Of a DNA stretch of 64,000 nucleotides, positions 1 through 8,649 are shown piece by piece (position 1 is the first letter of the stretch; every line of letters begins with the position of its first letter). A program made the position numbers and the translations under genes. Origin of the DNA: Sphingosinicella sp. BN140058 (GTDB taxonomy: Bacteria > Pseudomonadota > Alphaproteobacteria > Sphingomonadales > Sphingomonadaceae); assembly GCF_004135585.1 (NCBI RefSeq), contig NZ_CP035501.1:1-64000 (forward strand), in the 5' to 3' direction. The notes under the pieces are model-generated. The model saw only the letters and a program-made list of their open reading frames with translations, was not told the origin of the DNA and ran no database searches.

Positions 1-721
1 ACACCAGGCTGATGATCGTCTGCATCTGGATTGCCTCCTGGCGAATAGCGGGCGTCCGGCCCTGCGCCCGGTAGAACTCCAACACCAAGCCGTGGAAATC
101 GGGCGAGACACGCGGCGGAAAGATGATCAGCGGCTGCGCCATCCACGCTTCTCCGTGGAGGCTGCCGGCGCGGACCGCCACCCGCCCTTCCCCGATCCAG
201 GCCTCCGGCACCGCCGCGACCAGCGGCTCCCGCAACAGAGGCCGGTAGCGCAGCGCCGCAGGCATCGTCGGTTGGATCGGGATCAGGATGGCGGCGTCGA
301 CCCGGCCGTCGATCAGCGCTTCGACCTGGACGTCGCTGGTCGCCTCCAGCAACGTGATCTCGACCGCGGGAAAGGCGCTCGCATAGCTTTGGACCAGCTG
401 GGGCAGCAAATTGTAATCGGCCGTGCTGACGAACGACAGCGCCAGCCGCCCGGCCGTCCCGGCCTGCAGCCGGCGTGCGATCTCGGCCAGCGCGTCCACC
501 CCGGCGATCGCCGGCCGGACATGATCGAGCCATTGCCGCCCGAAGGCGGTCAGCGCCACGACGCGCTTGCTGCGGGTGAACAATGGCGCGCCCAGTTCCC
601 GCTCGAGCGCGAGGATCGACTGGCTGAGCGGCGGCTGGGTCATGCCGAGGCGCTCGGCCGCGCGGCCGAAATGCAATGTCTCGGCGACGGCGGTAAAATG
701 GCGAAGCTGGCGGAGATCCAT
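1..721 (-). CDS. LysR-family transcriptional regulator (3' end cut by window edge)
   Basis: The minus strand reads from an ATG at 721 into MDLRQLRHFTAVAETLHFGR, the standard LysR winged-helix start. It continues through the recognition helix (AAERLGMTQPPLSQSI, about residues 20-35) and the HTH wing, then a periplasmic-binding-protein-like effector domain. About 240 of the usual roughly 300 residues are present before the window ends, so the gene is incomplete only because of the edge. It is divergent from ilvD with about 100 bp between the starts, the usual LysR arrangement, which suggests it regulates itself and possibly ilvD. The effector is unknown. The family call is secure; the target is inferred from position. 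Confidence 0.9.
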   Translation of the reverse strand, partial: MDLRQLRHFTAVAETLHFGRAAERLGMTQPPLSQSILALERELGAPLFTRSKRVVALTAFGRQWLDHVRPAIAGVDALAEIARRLQAGTAGRLALSFVSTADYNLLPQLVQSYASAFPAVEITLLEATSDVQVEALIDGRVDAAILIPIQPTMPAALRYRPLLREPLVAAVPEAWIGEGRVAVRAGSLHGEAWMAQPLIIFPPRVSPDFHGLVLEFYRAQGRTPAIRQEAIQMQTIISLV

Positions 722-821
722 ATTCCTGGCGACCTTGTCTACCCTCTATAATATATTTCACGAATGATCCAGCAGGCGCTATCGCGTTGCGACACAGGAT
801 TTCTCTCGCAAGGACAGGCGC
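722..821. promoter_or_regulatory. divergent promoter region between the LysR gene and ilvD
   Basis: This 100-bp gap separates two divergent starts and is AT-rich against its surroundings. A perfect TATAAT lies at 747-752 on the plus strand, about 70 bp before the ilvD ATG. The best upstream -35 candidate is a weak TTCCTG at 723-728. A LysR-type T-N11-A site would be expected here but no unique one can be picked out. Confidence 0.4.
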
Positions 822-2675
822 ATGCCCCATTATCGTTCGCGCACCAGCACCCACGGCCGCAACATGGCGGGCGCGCGCGGCCTGTGGCGCGCCACCGGCA
901 TGACCGACGAGGATTTCGGCAAGCCGATCATCGCGGTCTGCAACAGCTTCACCCAATTCGTGCCCGGGCATGTTCATCTGAAGGACCTCGGCCAGCTGGT
1001 CGCGCGCGAGATCGAAGCGGCGGGCGGAGTCGCCAAGGAATTCAACACGATCGCGGTCGACGACGGCATCGCCATGGGCCATGGCGGCATGCTCTACTCG
1101 CTGCCCAGCCGCGATCTCATCGCCGACAGCGTCGAGTATATGGCAAACGCCCACTGCGCGGACGCTCTGATCTGCATCTCGAATTGCGACAAGATCACGC
1201 CGGGCATGCTGATGGCGGCGATGCGCCTCAACATCCCAGCCATCTTCGTCTCGGGCGGCCCGATGGAGGCCGGCAAGGCCGACATACGCGGTCAGACGGT
1301 GGCGCTCGACCTCGTCGATGCGATGGTCGTCGCCGCCGACGAGAGCTACACCGACGAAGAGGTCAAGGTGATCGAGCGCTCGGCCTGCCCCACCTGCGGT
1401 AGCTGCTCGGGAATGTTCACCGCCAATTCGATGAACTGCCTGACCGAGGCGCTTGGCCTCTCGCTGCCCGGCAACGGCTCCGTGCTCGCCACCCATGCCG
1501 ACCGCGAGAAGCTGTTTCGCGAGGCGGGCCACACGATCGTCGACCTCGCCAAACGCTGGTACGAGCAGGAGGACGCCACCGCTTTGCCCCGCACGATCGC
1601 CAGCTTCGCCGCGTTCGAGAATGCGATGAGCCTCGACATCGCAATGGGCGGATCGACCAACACCGTGCTCCATCTGCTCGCCGCAGCGCATGAGGGCGAG
1701 GTGAATTTCACCATGGCCGACATAGATCGGTTGTCCCGCCGGGTGCCCTGCCTGTGCAAGGTGGCTCCGGCCAAGCAGGACGTGCACATGGAGGATGTCC
1801 ACCGTGCCGGCGGTATCATGGCGATCCTCGGCCAGCTCGATCGGGCCGGACTCATCGACACCAGCCTCCCCACCGTTCATGCCGAGACCCTGGGCCACGC
1901 GCTCGACCGCTGGGATGTCAGTCGGACCGAGAGCGACAGCGTCCGCGACTTCTTCAAGGCCGCACCGGGCGGCGTGCGCACCACCGTCGCGTTCAGCCAG
2001 AACAATCGCTGGAAGGAACTCGATCTCGATCGCGAAAGCGGAGTGATCCGCAGCGCCGAACACCCATTCTCCCGCGATGGCGGGCTCGCCGTGTTGTCCG
2101 GGAATCTCGCGCCCGAAGGCTGCATCGTGAAAACCGCCGGGGTCGACGACAGCATCCTCACCTTCCGCGGCACCGCCCGCGTCTACGAGAGCCAGGACGC
2201 GGCAGTGGCCGGCATCCTCGGCAACGAGGTCAAGGCCGGCGACGTCGTCGTGATCCGCTACGAAGGGCCGAAGGGCGGTCCCGGCATGCAGGAAATGCTC
2301 TATCCGACCAGCTATCTGAAGTCGAAGGGTCTCGGCAAGGCGTGCGCCCTGGTCACCGACGGACGCTTTTCCGGAGGAACCTCGGGGCTCTCGATCGGCC
2401 ACGTCTCGCCGGAGGCGGCCGAGGGCGGCCTGATCGCGCTCGTCGAAACCGGCGATCCGATCCTGATCGACATCCCCAATCGCACCATCAGCCTCGAGGT
2501 CGCCGATGGCGAACTGACCGAGCGGCGGGCCGTCATGGTCGCCCGCGGCACCAAGGCGTGGAAGCCGTTCGGCCGCAAGCGCGAGGTCTCGCCGGCGCTG
2601 CGCGCTTACGCTGCGCTCACCACCAACGCCGCCCGCGGCGCGGTCCGGGACGTCAGCCAGGTTGAGAAGCCGTAA
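822..2675 (+). CDS. ilvD: dihydroxy-acid dehydratase
   Basis: IlvD removes water from 2,3-dihydroxy-isovalerate and 2,3-dihydroxy-3-methylvalerate, giving the 2-keto acids that precede valine/leucine and isoleucine in the cytoplasm. At 617 aa it matches the long E. coli-type enzyme. Visible family signatures are the Fe-S cysteines at C122 (motif [11 protein letters not shown]) and C195 (motif [11 protein letters not shown], with C189 and C192 nearby), the acidic Mg site around D80-D81, and the C-terminal [20 protein letters not shown] block. The start follows the usual [18 protein letters not shown] family N-terminus. It is transcribed alone, divergent from a LysR gene, and not joined to ilvBN 2.4 kb downstream. 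Confidence 0.97.
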   Translation: MPHYRSRTSTHGRNMAGARGLWRATGMTDEDFGKPIIAVCNSFTQFVPGHVHLKDLGQLVAREIEAAGGVAKEFNTIAVDDGIAMGHGGMLYSLPSRDLIADSVEYMANAHCADALICISNCDKITPGMLMAAMRLNIPAIFVSGGPMEAGKADIRGQTVALDLVDAMVVAADESYTDEEVKVIERSACPTCGSCSGMFTANSMNCLTEALGLSLPGNGSVLATHADREKLFREAGHTIVDLAKRWYEQEDATALPRTIASFAAFENAMSLDIAMGGSTNTVLHLLAAAHEGEVNFTMADIDRLSRRVPCLCKVAPAKQDVHMEDVHRAGGIMAILGQLDRAGLIDTSLPTVHAETLGHALDRWDVSRTESDSVRDFFKAAPGGVRTTVAFSQNNRWKELDLDRESGVIRSAEHPFSRDGGLAVLSGNLAPEGCIVKTAGVDDSILTFRGTARVYESQDAAVAGILGNEVKAGDVVVIRYEGPKGGPGMQEMLYPTSYLKSKGLGKACALVTDGRFSGGTSGLSIGHVSPEAAEGGLIALVETGDPILIDIPNRTISLEVADGELTERRAVMVARGTKAWKPFGRKREVSPALRAYAALTTNAARGAVRDVSQVEKP

Positions 2676-2749
2676 AACCTGGCTCTTAGGTGAGAGCGTT
2701 CAACCCCGATCTGAGGTTTGAATCAGGCTCTCAACCAAGAACGAGAGCG

Positions 2750-2773
2750 GCGGGCGCTCCGGCCAGCGCCCGC
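2750..2773. terminator. hairpin between ilvD and a convergent gene
   Basis: A perfect 9-bp GC stem (2750-2758 with 2765-2773) and a 6-nt loop sit about 75 bp after the ilvD stop and just before the stop of the convergent gene at 2785. There is no clean T-run on the plus strand, so a bidirectional terminator is plausible but not proven. Confidence 0.4.
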
Positions 2774-2784
2774 TCGGCGCAAAA

Positions 2785-3123
2785 TCAGGCGCGCTGCTCG
2801 GCGGGCCGGATCCGGATCGGATCGGGCTTCGTCTCGCCTGCGAGGATCGCCGGACGGACGGATGCATCGGACTGGACGGCGAACATGGCGAGCGCCGGGC
2901 CGCGAGCGGCGACCATCTCCACCTCCTGCCAGAGCACGTCGAGCAGGCCGGCGAGCTCCTGGATGTGCGGAACGTCGTGCCGCCGCACGTTACGATATTT
3001 GTTGGTCAGCAACGTGATCTCGGCGAGGATCAGCCGGGTCAGTTCGCCATGCGTGTCGAGCGACGGGATCTTGTCGAACGCTTCTACCGCCCGCGCCCGC
3101 AGCACACTGTCATTGTCGTCCAT
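2785..3123 (-). CDS. hypothetical protein, 112 aa
   Basis: This is a short soluble, charged protein of unknown function. It has a largely helical look, no signal peptide and no membrane segment; the middle reads TLLTNKYRNVRRHDVPHIQE. The ATG at 3123 has a good ribosome site (GAGGAG about 8 nt upstream). It starts about 10 bp after the end of the gene at 3134-3745, so the two probably form an operon. I do not recognise a family. The start signal and the operon layout argue that it is a real gene. Confidence 0.6.
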   Translation of the reverse strand: MDDNDSVLRARAVEAFDKIPSLDTHGELTRLILAEITLLTNKYRNVRRHDVPHIQELAGLLDVLWQEVEMVAARGPALAMFAVQSDASVRPAILAGETKPDPIRIRPAEQRA

Positions 3124-3133
3124 CTCACTCTCC

Positions 3134-3745
3134 TCAAGACCACCAAGTCGAAGACCACGAGAATCCGCCGCGCAGGTCGGCCTCGAACGCCGCCCACAAT
3201 CCTGCGGCGAGCACCACGAGTAGAAGGGCGATCACGATCCCAATCGCCGCACGTCCGCGCGAAGGACCAGCCGCGTCGGCCAGATCAGGGGGGGCGACGT
3301 CTTCGGGGCCGATCAGAATCGCGATCGGCCTTTCGACGCTCTCCACAATCGGATCGGGCCGGCTCGCGGCGTCCGGCTGCGCGGCGCGGGCCGGCTCGAG
3401 GCGGGGCGCAAGCGAGTCACCGTCCCTTCGGATCACCCCCGCCGTCAGAGCGAGCTTCTCCCGCTGCAGCAGCGCATGCTCCAGATCCAGATGATCGGCG
3501 ATCGCCGTGTGCATGCCCTGGCGAACGGGGATCCGCCGCACGAGATCGCGCAATTCCCGATCGAGACCGGCAAGATCGTCGATCCGCTCCAGCACCGACC
3601 GGCGATCCCTGCGCTCGAACGCCAGCTGCAGACGGACCATCGACAGGTTGCTCGCACGCACCAGCATGAGGCCGTGCGCCAGCGTATCGGCGGTGCCCGG
3701 GGCTCTCGTCCCGACCGGCGGATCTGCAAGGCGGTCTGCTTCCAC
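3134..3745 (-). CDS. hypothetical protein with one C-terminal membrane anchor
   Basis: The protein has 203 aa. Residues 1-100 are Arg/Leu/Asp-rich and probably helical, followed by a Pro/Ala-rich linker. A single hydrophobic helix (GIVIALLLVVLAAGLWAAF, about residues 170-188) and a short C-terminal tail come last, which suggests a tail-anchored inner-membrane protein with its bulk in the cytoplasm. The start is GTG at 3745, preceded by AGGAG at 6-nt spacing. It is followed after about 10 bp by the 112-aa gene in the same direction. No family is recognised. Confidence 0.6.
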   Translation of the reverse strand: MEADRLADPPVGTRAPGTADTLAHGLMLVRASNLSMVRLQLAFERRDRRSVLERIDDLAGLDRELRDLVRRIPVRQGMHTAIADHLDLEHALLQREKLALTAGVIRRDGDSLAPRLEPARAAQPDAASRPDPIVESVERPIAILIGPEDVAPPDLADAAGPSRGRAAIGIVIALLLVVLAAGLWAAFEADLRGGFSWSSTWWS

Positions 3746-3989
3746 GGCTTACTCCTGCACGCGCCGGCTCTATCGCCTGGCCCCGGCACGATGCGCCCTC
3801 GCGGGGCATGAGGGAATCCCTGCCGGGAAAGAAGGGGGTAAACCGTTCCGGCGGCGGGACGAATCCGGCTGGAGGCCTGTCCGCCCCCACTTGGGCGGTC
3901 GTCTCCGGCCCGAAATGTGGGTCAGCCTGCAGCCCCGAACGGGCGCGCCGCAACCGAAAGCGCACCCGCATCCATGCGGGGCCGGGCGT

Positions 3990-4403
3990 TCACATGCGCA
4001 AATCGGCGCCGGCCAGCGCAGGCGCGATGTCCGCCATCTTGGCTTCGAAACCGCCGGGAGCGTTGAACGAGATGAACCCGGCCGCGACCGCGCCACGATT
4101 TTCGAAGCTGTGCGGCGTTCCGCCCGGGATGACCGCGTAGGTGCCGGCGGCGGCTTCCGACCATTGATCGCCGATGCACAGGCTCAGGCTGCCGGCGATG
4201 ACGTAGAAGACGTGGTCGTCGGCATGGGCATGGACGCTGGGGCCGAGGGTACGCGGTTCCAGCCACCATTCCGACACCGAGTAGCGGCCTGCCGTCTCCT
4301 CCCCGTCCGCCTTGAAGATGGCCCGCATCCGGCCCATCGCATAGAGCCGCCCTTCCTCGGGCCCGACCAGATAGGCTGCACGCAGGCTTTCGGCTTCTGC
4401 CAT
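3990..4403 (-). CDS. cupin-domain protein
   Basis: This is a small single-domain cupin (137 aa from this start). The first cupin motif is visible as SVHAHADDHVFYVIAGSLSL (H-x-H followed by a spaced E/D position and G). The second is PGGTPHSFEN with its conserved His. Such beta-barrels usually bind a metal and act as isomerases, dioxygenases or sensors; the substrate here cannot be told. An in-frame ATG 51 bp further upstream exists, but the start at 4403 has a near-ideal GGAGAGGAG ribosome site 7 nt before it and is preferred. It is monocistronic and divergent from the ilvB leader region. Confidence 0.8.
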   Translation of the reverse strand: MAEAESLRAAYLVGPEEGRLYAMGRMRAIFKADGEETAGRYSVSEWWLEPRTLGPSVHAHADDHVFYVIAGSLSLCIGDQWSEAAAGTYAVIPGGTPHSFENRGAVAAGFISFNAPGGFEAKMADIAPALAGADLRM

Positions 4404-4757
4404 CACGATGCTCCTCTCCGCGGGGATCCTCTCACCTTCGTCGGTGCAGCGCAATTAGGCGGCGCGATCGCGACTGTGGTCGAGCGGCTCCGACGCGATC
4501 CATCCCGTCCCCGGTCGGCGTTCCATCGGACGGGCGCAGACTTCGCACAGGGCAACGAGGCCGCCCTCGCGCCGCAGGATGGAGGCAGGCGAAACCCGGT
4601 GACGACCAAGGAGGCAGAGCAAACTCATGGAGAGAACATAAGGGGATCACCGATCGCGCGCCAGCCTTCTCCTGCGACGATGCGGCGAACCGAGCCGAAT
4701 GCCTATCGTCTGTGACTCGGTCGCAACAGCGGGTTGCGTCGCGTTCGTTTGTCGGGC
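4404..4757. other. intergenic region upstream of the ilv leader
   Basis: No convincing gene is seen in this 354-bp stretch. Open frames on both strands lack ribosome sites and family resemblance. It must contain the promoter of the minus-strand cupin gene and probably the promoter of the plus-strand ilvBN leader transcript. Confidence 0.4.
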
Positions 4758-4982
4758 ATGTTGGCTTCCGAACTCTTGGGAAAAGCTCTGGCGATCATGA
4801 GCCCGTATCCGGACATTGCCATGGCCCCCGCCCGCCGCGTCGCGGCGCTCCCCAGCATTAGCCCCGCGCGCCCTCCGGCCGCGCTCCTTGGCATTAGCCC
4901 CGCGCGTCCTACGGCCGCGCTCCTTAGCATTAGCGTAGTAGGCACCTGCTTCCATCGGGGAGACGGTAACGGCTCTGTGTAG
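4758..4982 (+). CDS. candidate ilvBN leader peptide
   Basis: An open frame ends at 4982, just before a strong terminator and the ilvB start. Its last codons are unusual for this GC-rich genome: CTC CTT AGC ATT AGC GTA GTA (4920-4940), that is Leu-Leu-Ser-Ile-Ser-Val-Val, rich in the three branched-chain amino acids. The same LLxIS run also occurs in two upstream repeats. In-frame ATG starts lie at 4758, 4797 and 4821; none has a strong ribosome site, so the true start is uncertain. It fits a leader whose translation senses Leu/Ile/Val charging. It could also be a chance frame across a repeat. Confidence 0.42.
   Translation: MLASELLGKALAIMSPYPDIAMAPARRVAALPSISPARPPAALLGISPARPTAALLSISVVGTCFHRGDGNGSV
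4855..4938. repeat. 36-bp tandem repeat (two full units plus a partial) in the ilv leader
   Basis: Two adjacent 36-bp units (4855-4890 and 4891-4926), each opening with GCATTAGCCCCGCGCG, differ at only a few bases and are followed by a partial third unit from 4927. The period is a multiple of three, so the leader reading frame is kept. Each unit encodes a 12-residue block including Leu-Leu-x-Ile-Ser. The sequence just before 4855 looks like a degraded further unit. Confidence 0.8.
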
Positions 4983-5009
4983 ATCATCCAGACAGATGAG
5001 AGACCAGAA

Positions 5010-5043
5010 CCCCCGCTCCCCACCGGAGCGGGGGTTTTCTTTT
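5010..5043 (+). terminator. intrinsic terminator, probable ilvBN attenuator
   Basis: A perfect 10-bp GC-rich stem (5010-5019 with 5025-5034), a 5-nt loop and a TTTTCTTTT tract lie 42 bp upstream of the ilvB start. No upstream plus-strand gene needs a terminator here, so it should act on the ilvBN leader transcript itself. GGGGAG at 4957-4962 is complementary to CTCCCC at 5016-5021 in the left arm and could form the competing antiterminator when a ribosome stalls at the Val-Val codons (4935-4940). Confidence 0.82.
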
Positions 5044-5084
5044 GAACATCCTATCTTGAACGGCGTGGCGAAGGGAATGAGACG

Positions 5085-6863
5085 ATGCTGATCGAACGGC
5101 AGACGGACACCAAGGCAGAGGAGAGAAGCGGAGCCGACTGGCTGATCGAGACCCTGGGCGAACTCGGCGTCGAATTCGTCTTTGGCTATCCCGGAGGCGC
5201 CGTCCTTCCGATCTACGACGCCTTGTTCCGCCAGGAAAAGATCCGCCACATCCTCGTCCGTCAGGAAGGCGGCGCCGTACATGCCGCCGAAGGCTATGCC
5301 CGGTCGACCGGCAAGCCCGGCGTCGTGCTGGTCACCTCGGGTCCGGGCGCGACCAACGCCGTCACCGGCATCACCGACGCCTGGCTCGATTCGATCCCGC
5401 TCGTCATCCTCACCGGGCAGGTGCCGACCAGCCTGATCGGCACCGACGCCTTCCAGGAATGCGATACGGTCGGTATCACCCGCCATTGCTCGAAACACAA
5501 TTACCTCGTCCGTCACCCCGCCGAAGTCGCGGCGACCATCCGGGAAGCCTTTCACCTGGCGACGTCGGGTCGCCCGGGGCCGGTCGTCGTCGATCTTCCC
5601 AAGAACGTTCAGGTCGCAACCGCCGCCGCCGACACGGTCCCGGAACGGCTCGCCCACCGCGGCTATCGCCCGCCGTCCGAGCCCGATCGGGCCGAGATCG
5701 AAGCGGCGGTCGACATGCTGGCCGCGGCGTCACGGCCGGTCTTCTACACCGGCGGCGGCGTCATCAATGCCGGACCGGAGGCGAGCCGGCTGCTGCGCAC
5801 CCTCGCCGAACTGACCGGCGCGCCGGTCACCTCCACCTTGATGGGCCTCGGCGCCCTCCCCGCCTCTTCGCCGCAATGGCTCGGTATGCTCGGCATGCAC
5901 GGCACCTTTGAGGCGAACATGGCGATGAACCAGGCCGATCTGATCCTCTGCGTCGGCGCCCGGTTCGACGATCGGGTGACCGGCCGCCTCGACGCTTTCT
6001 CCCCCGGCTCGACGAAGATCCACATCGATGTCGACCGCTCCTCCATCAACAAGAACGTCCGCGTCGACCTGCCGATCGTCGCCGATGCCGGCCGCGCGCT
6101 CGAGGCGCTGATCGACACCTGGCGCGACAAGGGCAAGAGCGCCGGGGAGCTGTCGCCTTGGTGGACGATGATCGAGGGCTGGCGCGCCAGGAAATCGCTC
6201 TCCTATCCGCCGTCGCGGGAAGAGATCATGCCCCAGCATGCGATCCGGCGCCTGTGGGAGATGACCCGAGACCGGCACCCGATCATCTCCACCGAAGTCG
6301 GACAGCACCAGATGTGGGCTGCGCAGCATTTCGATTTCGAGGATCCCAACAAGTGGCTGACCTCGGGCGGCCTCGGCACGATGGGCTACGGCCTGCCCGC
6401 CGCGATCGGCGCCCAGCTCGGCGATCCCGACGCGCTGGTCATCGACATTGCCGGTGAGGCCTCGATCCAGATGAACATCCAGGAGATGGCAACCGCGATC
6501 CAGTACCGGCTGCCGGTCAAGGTGTTCATTCTCAACAACGAATATATGGGCATGGTCCGCCAGTGGCAGGAGCTCACCTATGCCAGCCGCTATTCGGAAA
6601 GCTATTCGGCCGCCCTCCCCGATTTCGTCCGGCTGGCGGAAGCCTATGGCTGGAAGGGCATCCGGATCGAGCGTCCGGAGGATCTCGACGCCGGGATCGA
6701 AGACATGCTGGCGCATGACGGACCGGTGATGGTCGACTGCCGGGTGGCGAAGCTCGCCAATTGCTTCCCGATGATCCCATCGGGGGCGGCGCATACCGAG
6801 ATGATCCTGCAGGCGAACGAGGTTTCCGGCGAAATGGACGACGAAGCGAAGGCACTGGTCTGA
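5085..6863 (+). CDS. ilvB: acetolactate synthase, large (catalytic) subunit
   Basis: This ThDP-dependent enzyme condenses pyruvate with pyruvate or 2-ketobutyrate, the first common step of branched-chain amino acid synthesis. At 592 aa it has the three-domain layout: N-terminal PYR domain with the catalytic Glu in LVRQEGGAVHAAEGYAR (E61), central FAD-binding domain with GARFDDRVTG, and C-terminal ThDP domain. The ThDP motif reads GEASIQMNIQEM and ends in LNNEY, so the usual metal-binding Asp after Gly is Glu (E458). This matches what I recall of sphingomonad enzymes and is probably functional. The gene lies behind an attenuator-like leader and overlaps the regulatory subunit gene. Confidence 0.96.
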   Translation: MLIERQTDTKAEERSGADWLIETLGELGVEFVFGYPGGAVLPIYDALFRQEKIRHILVRQEGGAVHAAEGYARSTGKPGVVLVTSGPGATNAVTGITDAWLDSIPLVILTGQVPTSLIGTDAFQECDTVGITRHCSKHNYLVRHPAEVAATIREAFHLATSGRPGPVVVDLPKNVQVATAAADTVPERLAHRGYRPPSEPDRAEIEAAVDMLAAASRPVFYTGGGVINAGPEASRLLRTLAELTGAPVTSTLMGLGALPASSPQWLGMLGMHGTFEANMAMNQADLILCVGARFDDRVTGRLDAFSPGSTKIHIDVDRSSINKNVRVDLPIVADAGRALEALIDTWRDKGKSAGELSPWWTMIEGWRARKSLSYPPSREEIMPQHAIRRLWEMTRDRHPIISTEVGQHQMWAAQHFDFEDPNKWLTSGGLGTMGYGLPAAIGAQLGDPDALVIDIAGEASIQMNIQEMATAIQYRLPVKVFILNNEYMGMVRQWQELTYASRYSESYSAALPDFVRLAEAYGWKGIRIERPEDLDAGIEDMLAHDGPVMVDCRVAKLANCFPMIPSGAAHTEMILQANEVSGEMDDEAKALV

Positions 6864-7378
6864 TGCATCTCCCCCTCGAAGCCGCCGAGCGGCACACCCT
6901 GTCGGTCATCGTCGACAACGAATCCGGCATCCTCGCCCGGGTCGCCGGCCTGTTCTCGTCGCGCGGCTACAATATCGAGAGCCTGACCGTCGCCGACGTC
7001 AGCGGCGATTCCGCGCTCAGCCGGATCACCATCGTCACCTCCGGCTCGCCGTACGTGATCGAGCAGATCATCGCCCAGCTCGATCGCTTGGTGCCCGTGC
7101 ACAAGGTCACCGATCTCACCGCCTACGGACCGCATGTCGAGCGCGAGCTCGCCCTGGTGAAGGTCGGCGGCACCGGCGAGCACCGGATCGAGGCGATGCG
7201 GCTCGCGGAAATCTACCGCGCGCGCGTCCTCGACGCGACCATCGGCAGCTTCGTGTTCGAGATCACCGGCAGCAGCGACAAGATCGACACCTTCATCGCG
7301 CTGATGCGCGAAGTCGGCCTGATCGAAGTCGCCCGTACCGGAGTCGCCGCGATCGCCCGCGGCCGCGAAGCGGTGTGA
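6863..7378 (+). CDS. ilvN: acetolactate synthase, small (regulatory) subunit
   Basis: The regulatory partner of IlvB carries an N-terminal ACT domain (HTLSVIVDNESGILARVAGL, about residues 11-85) for valine feedback and a C-terminal ALS_ss domain with RVLDATIGSFVFEITG. Its 171 aa is the usual length of the alphaproteobacterial IlvH/IlvN type. The ATG at 6863 shares its A with the ilvB stop (TGATG), so translation is coupled and gives fixed stoichiometry. ilvC, often next in this operon, is absent; a convergent gene follows instead. Confidence 0.95.
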   Translation: MHLPLEAAERHTLSVIVDNESGILARVAGLFSSRGYNIESLTVADVSGDSALSRITIVTSGSPYVIEQIIAQLDRLVPVHKVTDLTAYGPHVERELALVKVGGTGEHRIEAMRLAEIYRARVLDATIGSFVFEITGSSDKIDTFIALMREVGLIEVARTGVAAIARGREAV

Positions 7379-7385
7379 CGCTCGG

Positions 7386-7411
7386 CTCGGCGACGCTCAG
7401 GCGTCGCCGAG
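7386..7411. terminator. hairpin between convergent ilvN and the esterase gene
   Basis: A perfect 10-bp stem (7386-7395 with 7402-7411) and a 6-nt loop fall 8 bp after the ilvN stop and overlap the last codons of the convergent esterase gene. The A-run just after it on the plus strand reads as a T-run on the minus strand only upstream of the hairpin, so efficiency is uncertain. Confidence 0.45.
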
Positions 7412-8596
7412 GAAAAAGCGCACCATCTCCCGGCTGGCATCGGGTCCGCGCCGGTCGGTGTAGGAGCCGGCGGCGCTGCCGCCGGACCAGGCGTGGCCAG
7501 CGCCGTGGACGACCCAGTGTTCGAGCATCGGCGCACCGGCGGCGTCGCTATGCACCGTCCGCGTGTAACCCTGGCCGCCCGGCGACACGCCTTGCGTCGC
7601 CGTCCGCCGCAGCGGAACGCGGCCGGCGAACTGCGCGACGACTTGATCGCCATTGACCGGGTTCACCGTCTTGTCGGCATCCCCGTGGAAGACGATGGTT
7701 CGCACCGGCCGCGCACCGCCGGAAAGGGCCTGGGGCCGAGAGCCGCCGCGCTGCATGGCGGCGAAAGCCGAGTTCATGTCGCGCGCAGCGCCGCAGGCGA
7801 GGCCCGAATGAACGCCGACGGCTGCGAACAGATCCGGATAGCGCGCACCGAGGATTGCCGCGGCCGCGCCGCCGGCCGACAACCCGGCAACGAACACCTT
7901 GTTCGGATCGACATGATGGGCCGCGATCACCGCGCGGGTGATCCCGGCGAGCAAGGCGGCCTCGCCGCCGTCGCGGGCCTGATCGGCAACATTGAACCAG
8001 TTCCAGCATTTGGATGCGTTGGCCGACGAGGGCTGCTCCGGATAAACGACCAGAAAGCCGCGTTCCTCGGCGACCGCGTTCATGCCCGTACCGGCAGCGA
8101 AGTCGTCCGCGGACTGTGTGCAGCCATGGAGCATCACGATCAGCGCGGGTGACCGCGCGGGACGGCTGGGGATGTAGATCTTGTAGGCCCGCTTTCCCGA
8201 AACGCCGGCAAAGCCGTGCTGCTCGAAGCGTGCGCCTTCCGGGATCGGACCGGTGGCACCGGCAGCGCCGGTGCGAACGGCCTGCAGGCCGGGCAGGCTG
8301 CCGAGGTCGCCGAGTCCCGGCATGCCGTCGGCCAGACCGAAACTCGACAGCACTTCGGCGGCCTTGGCCGAGAGGCTGGGCGACACTGCAGGCGACGGGC
8401 TGAGCGCCTCGCCCCAGACATGCTTGCCGGTGCCTTGCGGCAGTAGATCGATGATCGCGCTCTGAGCCTTGGCGGCGGCGTCGACGGATCCGGGCGCGCC
8501 CGTAGCGGTACGCAGCAAGGCGGTCGCCTCGGCCAGCCGGCCGGCTTTGGTCAGGCGGGTCGCCTCCATCATGTGCTTGAGCGAGAAAGACGTCAT
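7397..8596 (-). CDS. PHB/PHA depolymerase-family esterase
   Basis: This alpha/beta-hydrolase of the Esterase_PHB family has 399 aa from the start at 8596. Visible are the oxyanion region VMLHGCTQSADDFA, a lipase box GLSAGG carrying the nucleophile Ser around residue 240, HGDADKTVNP for the catalytic Asp, and a C-terminal GAGHAWSGG for the His. An N-terminal helical stretch of roughly 100 residues with no signal peptide precedes the catalytic domain. The start at 8596 has AAGGACAGG just upstream and is preferred over one 39 bp earlier. Relatives hydrolyse short-chain polyhydroxyalkanoates or feruloyl/acetyl esters; the substrate here is not determined. It lies in the same direction as the ribbon-helix-helix gene, 54 bp downstream of it. 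Confidence 0.85.
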   Translation of the reverse strand: MTSFSLKHMMEATRLTKAGRLAEATALLRTATGAPGSVDAAAKAQSAIIDLLPQGTGKHVWGEALSPSPAVSPSLSAKAAEVLSSFGLADGMPGLGDLGSLPGLQAVRTGAAGATGPIPEGARFEQHGFAGVSGKRAYKIYIPSRPARSPALIVMLHGCTQSADDFAAGTGMNAVAEERGFLVVYPEQPSSANASKCWNWFNVADQARDGGEAALLAGITRAVIAAHHVDPNKVFVAGLSAGGAAAAILGARYPDLFAAVGVHSGLACGAARDMNSAFAAMQRGGSRPQALSGGARPVRTIVFHGDADKTVNPVNGDQVVAQFAGRVPLRRTATQGVSPGGQGYTRTVHSDAAGAPMLEHWVVHGAGHAWSGGSAAGSYTDRRGPDASREMVRFFLGDA

Positions 8597-8649
8597 GTCC
8601 TGTCCTTGTTCATGCCGCCTGCTGCAGGACGGCATCCTTGAAAATCATC

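Noticed and set aside
4647..5657. Long minus-strand open frame across the ilv leader and the start of ilvB, with repeated KERGRR-type blocks
   Set aside because: It is antisense to ilvB, lacks a ribosome site, and its repetitive peptide arises only from the 36-bp DNA repeat.
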